Below are positions 8,752 to 16,671 of a stretch of DNA of 64,000 bases, in pieces. Origin of the DNA: Desulfovibrio sp. JC022 (GTDB lineage Bacteria; Desulfobacterota; Desulfovibrionia; Desulfovibrionales; Desulfovibrionaceae); the NCBI RefSeq assembly GCF_010470665.1, contig NZ_VOPZ01000010.1, forward strand, positions 115,806 to 179,805, read 5' to 3'. The position numbers were made by a program, and so were the translations under genes. Position 1 is the stretch's first letter. The number at the start of each line of letters is the position of its first letter. The notes under the pieces were generated by a model. That model was not told where the DNA came from and did not search any database. It worked only from the letters and a program-made list of their open reading frames with translations.

Positions 8752-9374
8752 TCATACTCATCCGCCACGGGGAAATTGAAGGCGCAAAAGGTCGGGCTGT
8801 GGGTCAAATTGACCTGCCTCTTTCCGCAAATGGATTCAAACAGGCTGCACAACTGGCTGAATCCTTGGAATCCTTCCAACCTCGGCGTATCTATTGCAGT
8901 CCCCTGACCAGAACCATGCAAACAGCATCTTTTATTGAAAAGCAATGCGGGCTTGAGGCAATCCCGGTCCCGGAGATTAAAGAGATTAACTTGGGAGAAT
9001 GGGACGGGCTCGACTTTTCGGAACTAAAAAAACTTTACCCGCAGGACTATAAACAACGCGGGAAAGACATCGCAGGATTCCGTGCGCCCGGAGGTGAAAA
9101 TTTCACGAATGTGAAGGAGAGGGTCAGTTCTTTTCTGGGACAACTTAATGGGGACAGCCCGATCATGGCAGTAACCCATGCGGGGGTGATCAGGGTCGTT
9201 ATGCATATTGTGCTGGACTTTCCACTGGATAATATTTTCAGGATCAAACCGGACTACTGCCATGTCACGGTCATCGAAAGTAAAGGAGATGGATTCTTCC
9301 TGAAGGCATACAACCTGCCCGCGAGACCGGGGCTTGTTGAAGAACTGGCTGAAATGATGCCGAAACAAGGCTGA
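8748..9374 (+). CDS. Histidine phosphatase family protein (alpha-ribazole phosphatase/phosphoglycerate mutase-like)
   Basis: The 208-residue protein opens with the phosphohistidine motif IRHGEIEG and contains the second catalytic histidine region AVTHAGVIRV near residue 143, plus YCSPLTRTMQTA. This branch includes CobC alpha-ribazole phosphatases, but neither neighbours nor sequence prove a cobalamin role here. It is the last gene of the packed block (ATGA overlap with the previous stop). In this context it may remove phosphate from the pathway product. Confidence 0.85.
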   Translation: MIILIRHGEIEGAKGRAVGQIDLPLSANGFKQAAQLAESLESFQPRRIYCSPLTRTMQTASFIEKQCGLEAIPVPEIKEINLGEWDGLDFSELKKLYPQDYKQRGKDIAGFRAPGGENFTNVKERVSSFLGQLNGDSPIMAVTHAGVIRVVMHIVLDFPLDNIFRIKPDYCHVTVIESKGDGFFLKAYNLPARPGLVEELAEMMPKQG

Positions 9375-9385
9375 TTCCCATATCC

Positions 9386-9414
9386 TTGACTTATTTTGCA
9401 TGCAGACCGACAAT
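9386..9414 (+). promoter_or_regulatory. Sigma-70-type promoter for the alcohol dehydrogenase-two-component group
   Basis: TTGACT (9386-9391) and GACAAT (9409-9414) are separated by 17 bases in the only sizeable gap (94 bp) between the nine-gene block and the dehydrogenase at 9469. An AAAGGA ribosome binding site precedes the ATG. Predicted from sequence only. Confidence 0.5.
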
Positions 9415-9468
9415 GAAATAATACAATAATTATATAAAGATAGGCATAATTTTAAGCAAAGGAAATAT

Positions 9469-10611
9469 ATGCAGGTTACCAAATTCGCCATCCCGGAAGT
9501 TATTTTCGGAAACGGCAGTATCACCTATCTGGCTTCATGCGCCCAAAGACTGGGAGCCAAACGGGTCCTGCTGGTCAGTGACAAGGGGCTTGAAGAATCA
9601 GGCTGGGTAAGAATTATCATCAATCTTCTTAAGGCCGCCAACCTGGACTGCGTATATTTTGACGGACTGACCTCCAACCCTCGGGCCTGCCAGATTCAGC
9701 AAGGCGCAAAGCTTTACCGGGACCACAATGCCGATGTTATCATCGGACTGGGCGGAGGAAGCCCCATTGATGCAGCCAAAGGCATCGCCACCATTGTCAG
9801 TAACGGCGGAGAAATCCACGATTACGAAGGAGCCAACCGCATCAGTCGTCCCCTGCCGCCCATGATCCTGATCCCCACCACAGCCGGAAGCGGCTCCGAT
9901 GTATCGCAATACGCCATCATCACCGACAAAAAGCGCAAGGTTAAAATGGCCATCATCAGCCGTTCGCTGGTGCCCAATATTTCAATCATCGATCCCGATC
10001 TGCTGGTGACCAAACCCCGTGAACTCATTCTTGCCTCAGCAGTGGATGCTCTGGCCCACGCCATTGAATCCTATGTTTCAAGACTGGCCTCCCCCTTTAC
10101 TGAATCACAGGCCTTGACCGCCATCAGGCTCATTGCCGGTAATATCAAGCCGGCAGCCAACTCCAAGGACCATGAAGCATTGAAAAATCTTTCCATAGCC
10201 AGCACGGCGGCCGGTATGTCCTTCAGTAATGCCGGACTTGGGGTCGGTCATTCGCTGGCCCACTCCCTGGGCGGACGTTATGACGTGACCCACGGTCTGA
10301 CGCTGCCCATCCTGCTGCCCAATGTAGTCAGATTCAACAAACCCTGCGCAGAAAGAAAAATGGAAACTATCGCCCGGACCATCAACGAAAGCTGTCCGGC
10401 TCCGGCCAAGCAGAAAAAGCACGATTTAAGTGAAATTCTGCAATCAATGTTCGAAGAACTGGGCATCCCCATGCGATTACGGGAAATTGTCCCGGACAAC
10501 GACCAGATGGAAGAAATCTGCCGACTAGCGGTTAAAGATGCCTGTTCGGTGACCAACCCAAGGGAAGCGGATTGTGACGACCTTCTCAAAATTTGCGGAG
10601 AGTCATGGTAA
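9469..10611 (+). CDS. Iron-containing (group III) alcohol dehydrogenase
   Basis: The 380-residue protein has the NAD-binding GLGGGSPIDAAKG, the PTTAGSGSDVSQ motif, and metal-ligand segments DALAHAIE and GVGHSLAHSLGGRYDVTHG. It should interconvert a primary alcohol and an aldehyde with NAD(H), using iron or zinc in the cytoplasm. It is a distant paralogue of the dehydrogenase at 14980. Its stop overlaps the kinase start (TAATG), so sensor, regulator and enzyme are likely co-transcribed. Proximity to the molybdenum-linked block fits an alcohol-aldehyde-acid oxidation route, by inference. Confidence 0.9.
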   Translation: MQVTKFAIPEVIFGNGSITYLASCAQRLGAKRVLLVSDKGLEESGWVRIIINLLKAANLDCVYFDGLTSNPRACQIQQGAKLYRDHNADVIIGLGGGSPIDAAKGIATIVSNGGEIHDYEGANRISRPLPPMILIPTTAGSGSDVSQYAIITDKKRKVKMAIISRSLVPNISIIDPDLLVTKPRELILASAVDALAHAIESYVSRLASPFTESQALTAIRLIAGNIKPAANSKDHEALKNLSIASTAAGMSFSNAGLGVGHSLAHSLGGRYDVTHGLTLPILLPNVVRFNKPCAERKMETIARTINESCPAPAKQKKHDLSEILQSMFEELGIPMRLREIVPDNDQMEEICRLAVKDACSVTNPREADCDDLLKICGESW

Positions 10612-11801
10612 TGCCTGAAAAAACAGCACTGCACGATCTGATAGGCATTGAACACCACAAGCTTAATTTTTTTCAGGAACTCCAGAAAAACATCAAAGAG
10701 CTGAAAGAAATCAACCGTGAATCCGAAGACCAGCGTTGCGAAATTGCAGCCATTCTGGACGGCATAACCGATGTAATGATGGTTCTTTCCGAGGATATGA
10801 AAATCATCTCGGTGAACCGCGTGTTCGAACAGCTTTTTCCCGGCATCAATCCCATCGGAAAGAAATGCTACACCCTGTTCAGGGACAGCGAACACCCCTG
10901 CCCGGAATGTCCGGCTTTCAAATCCCTTTCCACCAACACAGTCTGCAAAAATACTGCTATCTTCCGCATTGAAGGCAAAAACCAACAATTTGATATGGTC
11001 GCCTCTCCGCTGAAGACTCCCGGAACCGAAGAAGACCGCATCCTGATCTTTAAAAGGGATGTGACCATGGAAAAGGAATATCAGGCAAAATTTTATCAGG
11101 CCGAAAAAATGGCTACCATCGGGGTTCTGGCTGCTGGGGTTGCCCATGAAATAAACAACCCCATGGCTGCGGTGGCCGGATTTGCCGAAGGCATCCAACG
11201 CAGGCTGACCCGGCTCGACAAAGATATTCCCGCCGAACTGGCGGAAGATCTCTACGATTACACCAATACAATCCTGAAAGAATGTTTACGCTGTCAGGAC
11301 ATTGTAAAGACCCTGCTGTCATTCAGCCGCCCGGTGGCCTCGGAATTCATTCCCGTGGACCTGAATCAGGTGGCTGAAGATACCCTGCGGCTGTTGGATC
11401 ACCAATTCCGCCGTTATCAGCAGGTGAAACTAGAGGTGAAGCTGACCTCGCCCATGCAGTCCATCCTTGGCAACGAAGCCCAGCTCAAACAGGTCATCCT
11501 CAACCTGCTGACCAATGCGGTGGATGCCATTGAACATAACGGGAAAATCAGCATTGAGACTTTCATTGAGGACGAACACGTGGGAGTACGGGTCAGTGAT
11601 TCCGGCTGCGGTATTCCCGAAGAGAATCGGGACATGCTCTTTGAACCATTCTTCACCACCAAACAGGTGGGCAAGGGAATCGGCATCGGGCTGTCCACCT
11701 GTTTTAACATTGTAAGAGAACACAACGGCGAAATCATAGTGGACAGTGAAGTGGGCAAAGGTTCCAGCTTCACCGTACTTTTCCCCCTGCAAAGAGATTA
11801 G
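10611..11801 (+). CDS. PAS-domain sensor histidine kinase (NtrB-like)
   Basis: This soluble kinase of 396 residues has an N-terminal helix, a PAS domain (about 45-150) holding a Cys cluster (C-YTLF, C-P-EC), the phosphoacceptor H179 in GVAHEINNPMAA and a C-terminal ATPase domain ending GKGIGIGLSTCFNIV. No membrane segment is visible, so it senses an internal signal; the PAS cysteines could hold metal or react to redox state (inference). The start is either ATG 10611 or ATG 10605. It directly precedes its cognate regulator. Confidence 0.88.
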   Translation: MPEKTALHDLIGIEHHKLNFFQELQKNIKELKEINRESEDQRCEIAAILDGITDVMMVLSEDMKIISVNRVFEQLFPGINPIGKKCYTLFRDSEHPCPECPAFKSLSTNTVCKNTAIFRIEGKNQQFDMVASPLKTPGTEEDRILIFKRDVTMEKEYQAKFYQAEKMATIGVLAAGVAHEINNPMAAVAGFAEGIQRRLTRLDKDIPAELAEDLYDYTNTILKECLRCQDIVKTLLSFSRPVASEFIPVDLNQVAEDTLRLLDHQFRRYQQVKLEVKLTSPMQSILGNEAQLKQVILNLLTNAVDAIEHNGKISIETFIEDEHVGVRVSDSGCGIPEENRDMLFEPFFTTKQVGKGIGIGLSTCFNIVREHNGEIIVDSEVGKGSSFTVLFPLQRD

Positions 11802-11804
11802 AGA

Positions 11805-13148
11805 ATGCCTGAATCATACAAAGTACTTGTGGTGGACGATGAAGAATCCATCCTCAAACTGCTCAGCAAAGAACTCGCAAGCCCGGAACGGGTACTGCAT
11901 ACAGCCAACTGCGCCAAAACCGCACGGGAAATGGTCCGCAAGGAACGCTACGAAGTAATTGTTTCCGATATCCGTCTGCCGGACGGGGACGGCCTTGAAC
12001 TACTCACAGAATTTAAAGATATGGAACCGGACGTGGAGGTCATCCTGATCACCGGGCACGGCAATATCGACAATGCGGTTGAAGCCATCCGCATCGGAGC
12101 CTACGACTACATAACCAAACCATTCCGTCTCGACCGGGTGGAACTGGTAGTGGACCGGGCCTGGCAAAGGGTCTGCCTGACCCGTGAAAACCGCAGTTAC
12201 AGACACTCCCAGCAATGCGAAACAGCAGGCTCGCAACTCATCGGCAGCTCCACGCCCATCAAACAGATTCGCCACCTGATCAATAAAGTCGCGCCCACCA
12301 ATGTCCCGGTACTGATCACCGGGGAATCCGGGGCCGGTAAAGATGTGGTGGCCCACTCCATCCATTGCGCCAGCCAGCGCGCGGGCAAGCCCATGATCGT
12401 CAAGAACTGCGCCACCCTGCAAAAGGAACTTTCACGCAGTGAACTTTTCGGACACACCAAAGGGTCCTTTACCGGGGCCACGGAAAACTGTGACGGATTG
12501 ATGACCTTCGCCCATACCGGGACCCTTTTTCTTGACGAAATCGGGGAACTGCCCATGGAAGTACAGGCCTCTCTGCTGCGCGTTCTTGAATCACACACCT
12601 TCCGCAGGGTTGGGGAAAAAGACGAACGCACCGTGGATATCCGCTTCCTTTTCGCCACCAACCGCAATCTCGCCAAAGAGGTGGAGGAAGGCAGATTCCA
12701 TGAAGCTCTTTTTCACCGCATCAATGTCTTCAACATCAGCCTGCCGGAACTCAAAGACCGCCGCGAAGATGTACCCCTGCTCATAGACTTTTTCATCAAC
12801 AAGCTCGGTTTCCAGATGGGACAAGGTGAATACACGGTCAGCGAACGGGCCATGCAATGCATGCTCTCCTACCACTGGCCGGGCAATGTGCGCGAACTGC
12901 GCAACGTGCTTGAACGCAGCATCATCCTTGCGGACAACAACAACATTACCTGCGCCTGCCTGCCCAAGGAAATCGCCGACCAGCCGGAGCGCGAAGGCGA
13001 GGCCGGGATCCTCTCCCTTGAAAGAATGGAACGCGAACACATCATCAAGGCTCTTGATTTCTTCAACGGTAACCGCCAGAAGGCCGCACAGGCTCTAGGG
13101 ATCGGCAGAAAAACCCTTTACCGGAAGATTGATAAGTATAATTTGTAA
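11805..13148 (+). CDS. Sigma-54-dependent response regulator (NtrC family)
   Basis: The 447-residue protein has a receiver domain with phosphoacceptor D55 (VSDIRLPDGDG), an AAA+ domain (Walker A GESGAGKD near 170; Walker B LFLDEIGE) and a C-terminal Fis-type helix-turn-helix (NRQKAAQALGIGRKTLYRKI). The sigma-54 contact loop reads GSFTGA rather than the usual GAFTGA. It lies 3 bases behind the kinase gene. The closest recognisable sigma-54 promoter is at 14890, in front of the second alcohol dehydrogenase, which makes that gene a candidate target. Confidence 0.92.
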   Translation: MPESYKVLVVDDEESILKLLSKELASPERVLHTANCAKTAREMVRKERYEVIVSDIRLPDGDGLELLTEFKDMEPDVEVILITGHGNIDNAVEAIRIGAYDYITKPFRLDRVELVVDRAWQRVCLTRENRSYRHSQQCETAGSQLIGSSTPIKQIRHLINKVAPTNVPVLITGESGAGKDVVAHSIHCASQRAGKPMIVKNCATLQKELSRSELFGHTKGSFTGATENCDGLMTFAHTGTLFLDEIGELPMEVQASLLRVLESHTFRRVGEKDERTVDIRFLFATNRNLAKEVEEGRFHEALFHRINVFNISLPELKDRREDVPLLIDFFINKLGFQMGQGEYTVSERAMQCMLSYHWPGNVRELRNVLERSIILADNNNITCACLPKEIADQPEREGEAGILSLERMEREHIIKALDFFNGNRQKAAQALGIGRKTLYRKIDKYNL

Positions 13149-13320
13149 AGATAATCCTATTGCTCATAAATTATGCATGCCGTCCCGGTCCTTCGGGGCG
13201 ACTTTCTTATTTAAATTCCCTACCACTTTAGTGCCAAATCAACCCCAGCTTTGCTGCAACTGGACTAATCCCCCCATTCAGGCAGGATACACTTTCCACA
13301 AACTCCAAAAGGGAAACATC

Positions 13321-13866
13321 ATGCATAAAATCATCTTTGTTTTAATAATTCTTTCATTATTTGTAAGTTCAGCAGCTTATGCTGCCCCGCTCCAGTCCGG
13401 CACAAATTTCCCGGATATCCGGCTTGAAGGCAAACTTACCGGGGAGCAAAAAAAGTATCTAGACTTAAAGGGCGACGGCCCATGGAAAATCAGCGACATT
13501 GAAGCGGACTATCTTATAATAGAAGTATACAGCATGTATTGCCCTCACTGCCAGAGAGAAGCCCCGGCAGTGAACTCCTTCTGCAACCTGCTCAGCAAAT
13601 CAAAAGAATGTGCAGAAGTAAAATTTATCGGCCTTGCCGCTGGCAACACTGAATTTGAAATAGATTTTTTCAAAGAAAAATTCGGAGTGGAATTCCCGAT
13701 ATTTGCTGACCCGGAACTCGAAATCCATGATGAAATAGGTCAACCCGGAACTCCGCATTTCTTCATGCTCAAAAATGAAGACGGAAACTTTAAAATTATT
13801 CTGTCCCATGAAGGACCTTTTGAATCAGCAGATAAATTTATAGAACTGATCAAGGACAAGCTTTAG
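13321..13866 (+). CDS. Secreted TlpA-like thioredoxin-fold protein
   Basis: The 181-residue protein has a signal peptide (residues 1-22, cleavage after AYA) and a thioredoxin-like fold with the active site CPHC (MYCPHCQRE). The cis-proline region reads QPGTPHFF. It would act as a periplasmic thiol-disulfide reductase. Upstream in-frame codons reach back over the preceding gene but have no ribosome site; ATG 13321 follows AAGGGA. The 172 bp before it holds only a GC-rich imperfect hairpin around 13182-13212. The peroxiredoxin gene starts 10 bases downstream, suggesting a reductase-peroxidase pair. Confidence 0.85.
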   Translation: MHKIIFVLIILSLFVSSAAYAAPLQSGTNFPDIRLEGKLTGEQKKYLDLKGDGPWKISDIEADYLIIEVYSMYCPHCQREAPAVNSFCNLLSKSKECAEVKFIGLAAGNTEFEIDFFKEKFGVEFPIFADPELEIHDEIGQPGTPHFFMLKNEDGNFKIILSHEGPFESADKFIELIKDKL

Positions 13867-13876
13867 GAGAATAGAG

Positions 13877-14464
13877 ATGAAAAAAACTATTCTCTGCACT
13901 ATTTCCATACTCCTGCTCGCTTGCGCCAATACTCAGGCCGAAGTTGCCAAAGAGCAGATATTCAAATCAGCAAAACTGAAGCCGGTAAACAGTGTCCTGA
14001 AAGTCAAAACAGGAGAGATAGCCCCGGATTTCAGCCTGCCCGCTATTTCAGGAAACAAGATCAGCCTGTCTTCATACCGGAGCAGGAAAAATGTTGTTAT
14101 ATCATTTGTGCCCGCAGCATTCACGCCCATCTGCTCCGACCAATGGCCGGGTTACAACCTTGCCCGTGAGCTGTTTGAAATGCACGATGCAGTAATCCTC
14201 GGCATCACCACCGACAACATCCCCTCACTGCATGCATGGACCATCCAGATGGGTAAAGACGGTCTGTGGTTTCCGGTTCTGTCCGATTTCTATCCCCACG
14301 GGGCCACAGCCGACAAGTACGGCATACTCAGGCCCGACGGTATTTCGGAGCGGGCGATATTCATCATCGATAAGAAAGGAGTGCTGCGTTATATTGACGT
14401 ACACGACATAAATAAAAGACCGGACCTCGGCGGGATAATTAAAGCCCTTGAAAAATTAAACTGA
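13877..14464 (+). CDS. Exported AhpC/TSA-family peroxiredoxin, probable lipoprotein
   Basis: The 195-residue protein begins with a lipoprotein-type signal (lipobox LLAC near residue 16) and carries the peroxidatic motif VPAAFTPICSDQ, with Cys in the PxxxTxxC context. Residues 40-195 match the single-domain AhpE/BCP-like group. It should reduce peroxides outside the cytoplasmic membrane. A GGAG site precedes the start and a clear terminator follows the stop. The adjacent thioredoxin-fold protein is its probable reductant (inference). Confidence 0.85.
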   Translation: MKKTILCTISILLLACANTQAEVAKEQIFKSAKLKPVNSVLKVKTGEIAPDFSLPAISGNKISLSSYRSRKNVVISFVPAAFTPICSDQWPGYNLARELFEMHDAVILGITTDNIPSLHAWTIQMGKDGLWFPVLSDFYPHGATADKYGILRPDGISERAIFIIDKKGVLRYIDVHDINKRPDLGGIIKALEKLN

Positions 14465-14488
14465 GTGCCAAAACACAACCAATAAGCT

Positions 14489-14521
14489 AAGCCGCTCCGC
14501 TAAACCGGGGCGGCTTTTTCT
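14489..14521 (+). terminator. Rho-independent terminator after the peroxiredoxin gene
   Basis: AAGCCGCTCC and GGGGCGGCTT form a stem around a short loop, followed by TTTTTCTTT. Confidence 0.85.
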
Positions 14522-14746
14522 TTAGCATCAATGTAAAACAAAACTTAAAAACATAACACACATCACAACAATACACAAAGAAAACTATTTGATTTTACAA
14601 TCAACAACAAATAAACATCAAATTCCATGCAAAAGACTCCCAACCAAGCCAATTTTCCATCAACATATATGCCCGACAAAGCACAAGTGCCATCTGACAC
14701 ACAGCACTGCATTGCTGGTTCATAATGACACACCCATGCTTCATGC

Positions 14747-14886
14747 CCTGCAATGTAACGCTTTTGCCACTCTTGTTATATTTTTCACATTAAAAATCGC
14801 AAAAATGCATCCCCAAATGGTCCTGAAACGATTCACCACAAAAAGTCTCTCGGCTGCTCAACGGCCTGTAATATAACACTTTACGC
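14747..14886 (+). promoter_or_regulatory. Two copies of a candidate upstream activator site
   Basis: CCTGCAATGTAACGCTTT (from 14747) and CCTGTAATATAACACTTT (from 14865) agree at 15 of 18 positions and are 118 bp apart. An inverted partial copy, TGTTATATT, lies at 14775-14783. They stand upstream of the sigma-54 promoter at 14890, a common arrangement for NtrC-type activators, although the second copy nearly touches the promoter. The rest of 14522-14889 is AT-rich and holds no supported gene. Confidence 0.45.
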
Positions 14887-14889
14887 ATT

Positions 14890-14905
14890 TGGCACACGTC
14901 TTGCC
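14890..14905 (+). promoter_or_regulatory. Sigma-54 promoter of the alcohol dehydrogenase gene
   Basis: TGGCAC (14890-14895), 5 bases, then TTGCC (14901-14905) gives GG and GC with exact N10 spacing, the defining -24/-12 elements. Transcription would start near 14916, leaving a 5' leader of about 65 bases before ATG 14980. Confidence 0.85.
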
Positions 14906-14979
14906 CTATGGAAAGCGTTAATAAGTACACGACTAGGCCCAACCTTCAATAACCTCTTAAGCTACAAGGATGGACTCAA

Positions 14980-16161
14980 ATGGCAGTACGTGAACAAGTA
15001 AACGGTTTTTTTATTCCCAGCGTAACCCTTATCGGTATTGGCGCACACAAAGAAATCCCCGCTCGCATCAAGGCTCTCGGCGGTAAAAAACCTTTGCTCG
15101 TAACAGACAAAGGTATTACCGGTGTAGGAATCACCCAGCAGATTGTAGACATTCTCAAAGCTGAAGGTATGGACTGCGTAGTCTATGATGACACCATTCC
15201 CAACCCCACTGACAAAAACGTAGCTGACGGTGTAAAAGCTTATCAGGACAACAAATGTGACTCCCTGATCACCCTTGGTGGTGGTAGCTCGCATGACTGC
15301 GGTAAAGGTGTAGGCCTTGTTGTTGCCAATGGCGGCAAAATTCATGACTATGAAGGCGTAGACAAGTCCACCAAGCCCATGCCTCCTTATGTAGCGGTTA
15401 ACACTACCGCAGGTACTGCTTCTGAAATGACCCGTTTCTGCATCATCACCGATACTTCCCGCAAGGTTAAGATGGCTATCGTTGACTGGCGTGTAACTCC
15501 CGGTATCGCACTTGATGATCCGCTGCTGATGATGGGCATGCCTCCGGCACTGACCGCAGCAACCGGCATGGACGCGCTGACTCACTCCGTTGAAGCTTGG
15601 GTTTCCACCATCGCCACCCCCATCACTGACGCTTGTGCTGAAAAATCCATCCGCCTGATCAACCAGTTCCTGCGCCGCGCAGTTGCTAACGGTCAGGATA
15701 TCGATGCCCGCGAAGGCATGTGCTACGCCCAGTATCTCGGCGGTATGGCCTTCAACAACGCATCACTGGGTCACGTACACGCCATGGCTCACCAGCTTGG
15801 TGGTTTCTATGACCTGCCTCACGGTGAGTGTAATGCTATCCTGCTGCCCCACGTTGAACAGCACAACCTGATCGCCAATGTTGAACGTTTCGCAACACTT
15901 GCTGAATGGCTCGGCGTTGACACCAGCGGCATGGACCAGCGCGATGCAGCTGACGCAGCACTCGATGCTATCCGCCAGCTTTCCGCTGATGTCGGAATCC
16001 CCGCAGGTCTGAAGGCTCTCGGCGAAAAATACGGTAAGAAGGTTTCCGAAAAGGATATCCCGACTATGACAGCAAACGCTCAGAAAGATGCCTGCGGTCT
16101 CACCAACCCCAGATGTATGACAGACGAAGCTGTTGCAGCAATCTACAAGGCTGCAATGTAA
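14980..16161 (+). CDS. Iron-containing alcohol dehydrogenase, sigma-54 controlled
   Basis: The 393-residue protein has TLGGGSSHDCGKG for NAD binding, NTTAGTASEMTRF, and metal-ligand segments DALTHSVEAW and HVHAMAHQLGGFYDLPHGE, as in methanol/1,3-propanediol/ethanol dehydrogenases. Codon choice is strongly biased (mainly GGT, GTA, GCT), unlike nearby genes, which points to high expression. In D. vulgaris the comparable gene, recalled as DVU2405, is abundant and sigma-54 dependent. It is monocistronic between its own promoter and a strong terminator. It probably oxidises ethanol or similar alcohols to feed sulfate reduction. Confidence 0.93.
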   Translation: MAVREQVNGFFIPSVTLIGIGAHKEIPARIKALGGKKPLLVTDKGITGVGITQQIVDILKAEGMDCVVYDDTIPNPTDKNVADGVKAYQDNKCDSLITLGGGSSHDCGKGVGLVVANGGKIHDYEGVDKSTKPMPPYVAVNTTAGTASEMTRFCIITDTSRKVKMAIVDWRVTPGIALDDPLLMMGMPPALTAATGMDALTHSVEAWVSTIATPITDACAEKSIRLINQFLRRAVANGQDIDAREGMCYAQYLGGMAFNNASLGHVHAMAHQLGGFYDLPHGECNAILLPHVEQHNLIANVERFATLAEWLGVDTSGMDQRDAADAALDAIRQLSADVGIPAGLKALGEKYGKKVSEKDIPTMTANAQKDACGLTNPRCMTDEAVAAIYKAAM

Positions 16162-16173
16162 ATATAAAAGTTT

Positions 16174-16216
16174 CATCCGGCCTGCGAATCTGCAAATCGC
16201 AGGCCGGATGTAAAAA
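16174..16216 (+). terminator. Strong terminator of the alcohol dehydrogenase gene
   Basis: A perfect 14-bp stem, CATCCGGCCTGCGA (16174-16187) with TCGCAGGCCGGATG (16197-16210), is followed by TAAAAAAT. Confidence 0.85.
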
Positions 16217-16671
16217 ATACTTTTGTTCACAGGTATGCGGATCATTTTGCATAACAGAGGTCATGGATTGGCAAAGGTTTGATCCGTTACCTGTAAACAT
16301 CCGGCATCGGCGCGCAGGTGGAGCTGCAAACTCAATTAGGCCGGATGGACAGCGTATTTACCGAGGGGGACAAAATCCCCCTCAGAAATTTACCCCGCGC
16401 AGGCCCGGTTGCTTTGAAAGCCCGCAATTAAAAGCATACGGACCAATGCATAAATTGTTTCAATCACGTGCGGTCCTGACGGACCGTAAACTCCGGCACC
16501 TTGGAAACAAATGCAATCGGGCCTGCTCCTTTCTCCTATCCCCACGCATTCTGACATCCTTCCTTTTTTAATTTCTGTATCTTTTCATGCATTAGTCATG
16601 TGCCTATTGTGCTTGATCGAGAATATCTTTATTACTTCCGTTGAAAAGAACCCCACCCAAAGGAAAGCACA
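16217..16671. other. Long intergenic region with several hairpins and no supported gene
   Basis: An inverted repeat with one extra base joins 16229-16243 (ACAGGTATGCGGATC) to 16281-16294. Perfect hairpins follow at 16363-16383 (GAGGGGGA/TCCCCCTC) and 16471-16486 (CGGTCC/GGACCG). An open frame across the left part lacks a ribosome site and overlaps the terminator, so I do not call it. The region could encode a structured RNA or be decayed sequence; an AAAGGA site for the next gene lies at its right edge. Confidence 0.4.

Noticed and set aside
14589..14876. 95-codon open frame before the alcohol dehydrogenase
   Set aside because: It has a weak ribosome context, odd composition, and covers candidate activator sites of the sigma-54 promoter.
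16113..16571. 152-codon open frame after the alcohol dehydrogenase
   Set aside because: It begins within the dehydrogenase gene and crosses its terminator; no ribosome site or domain.
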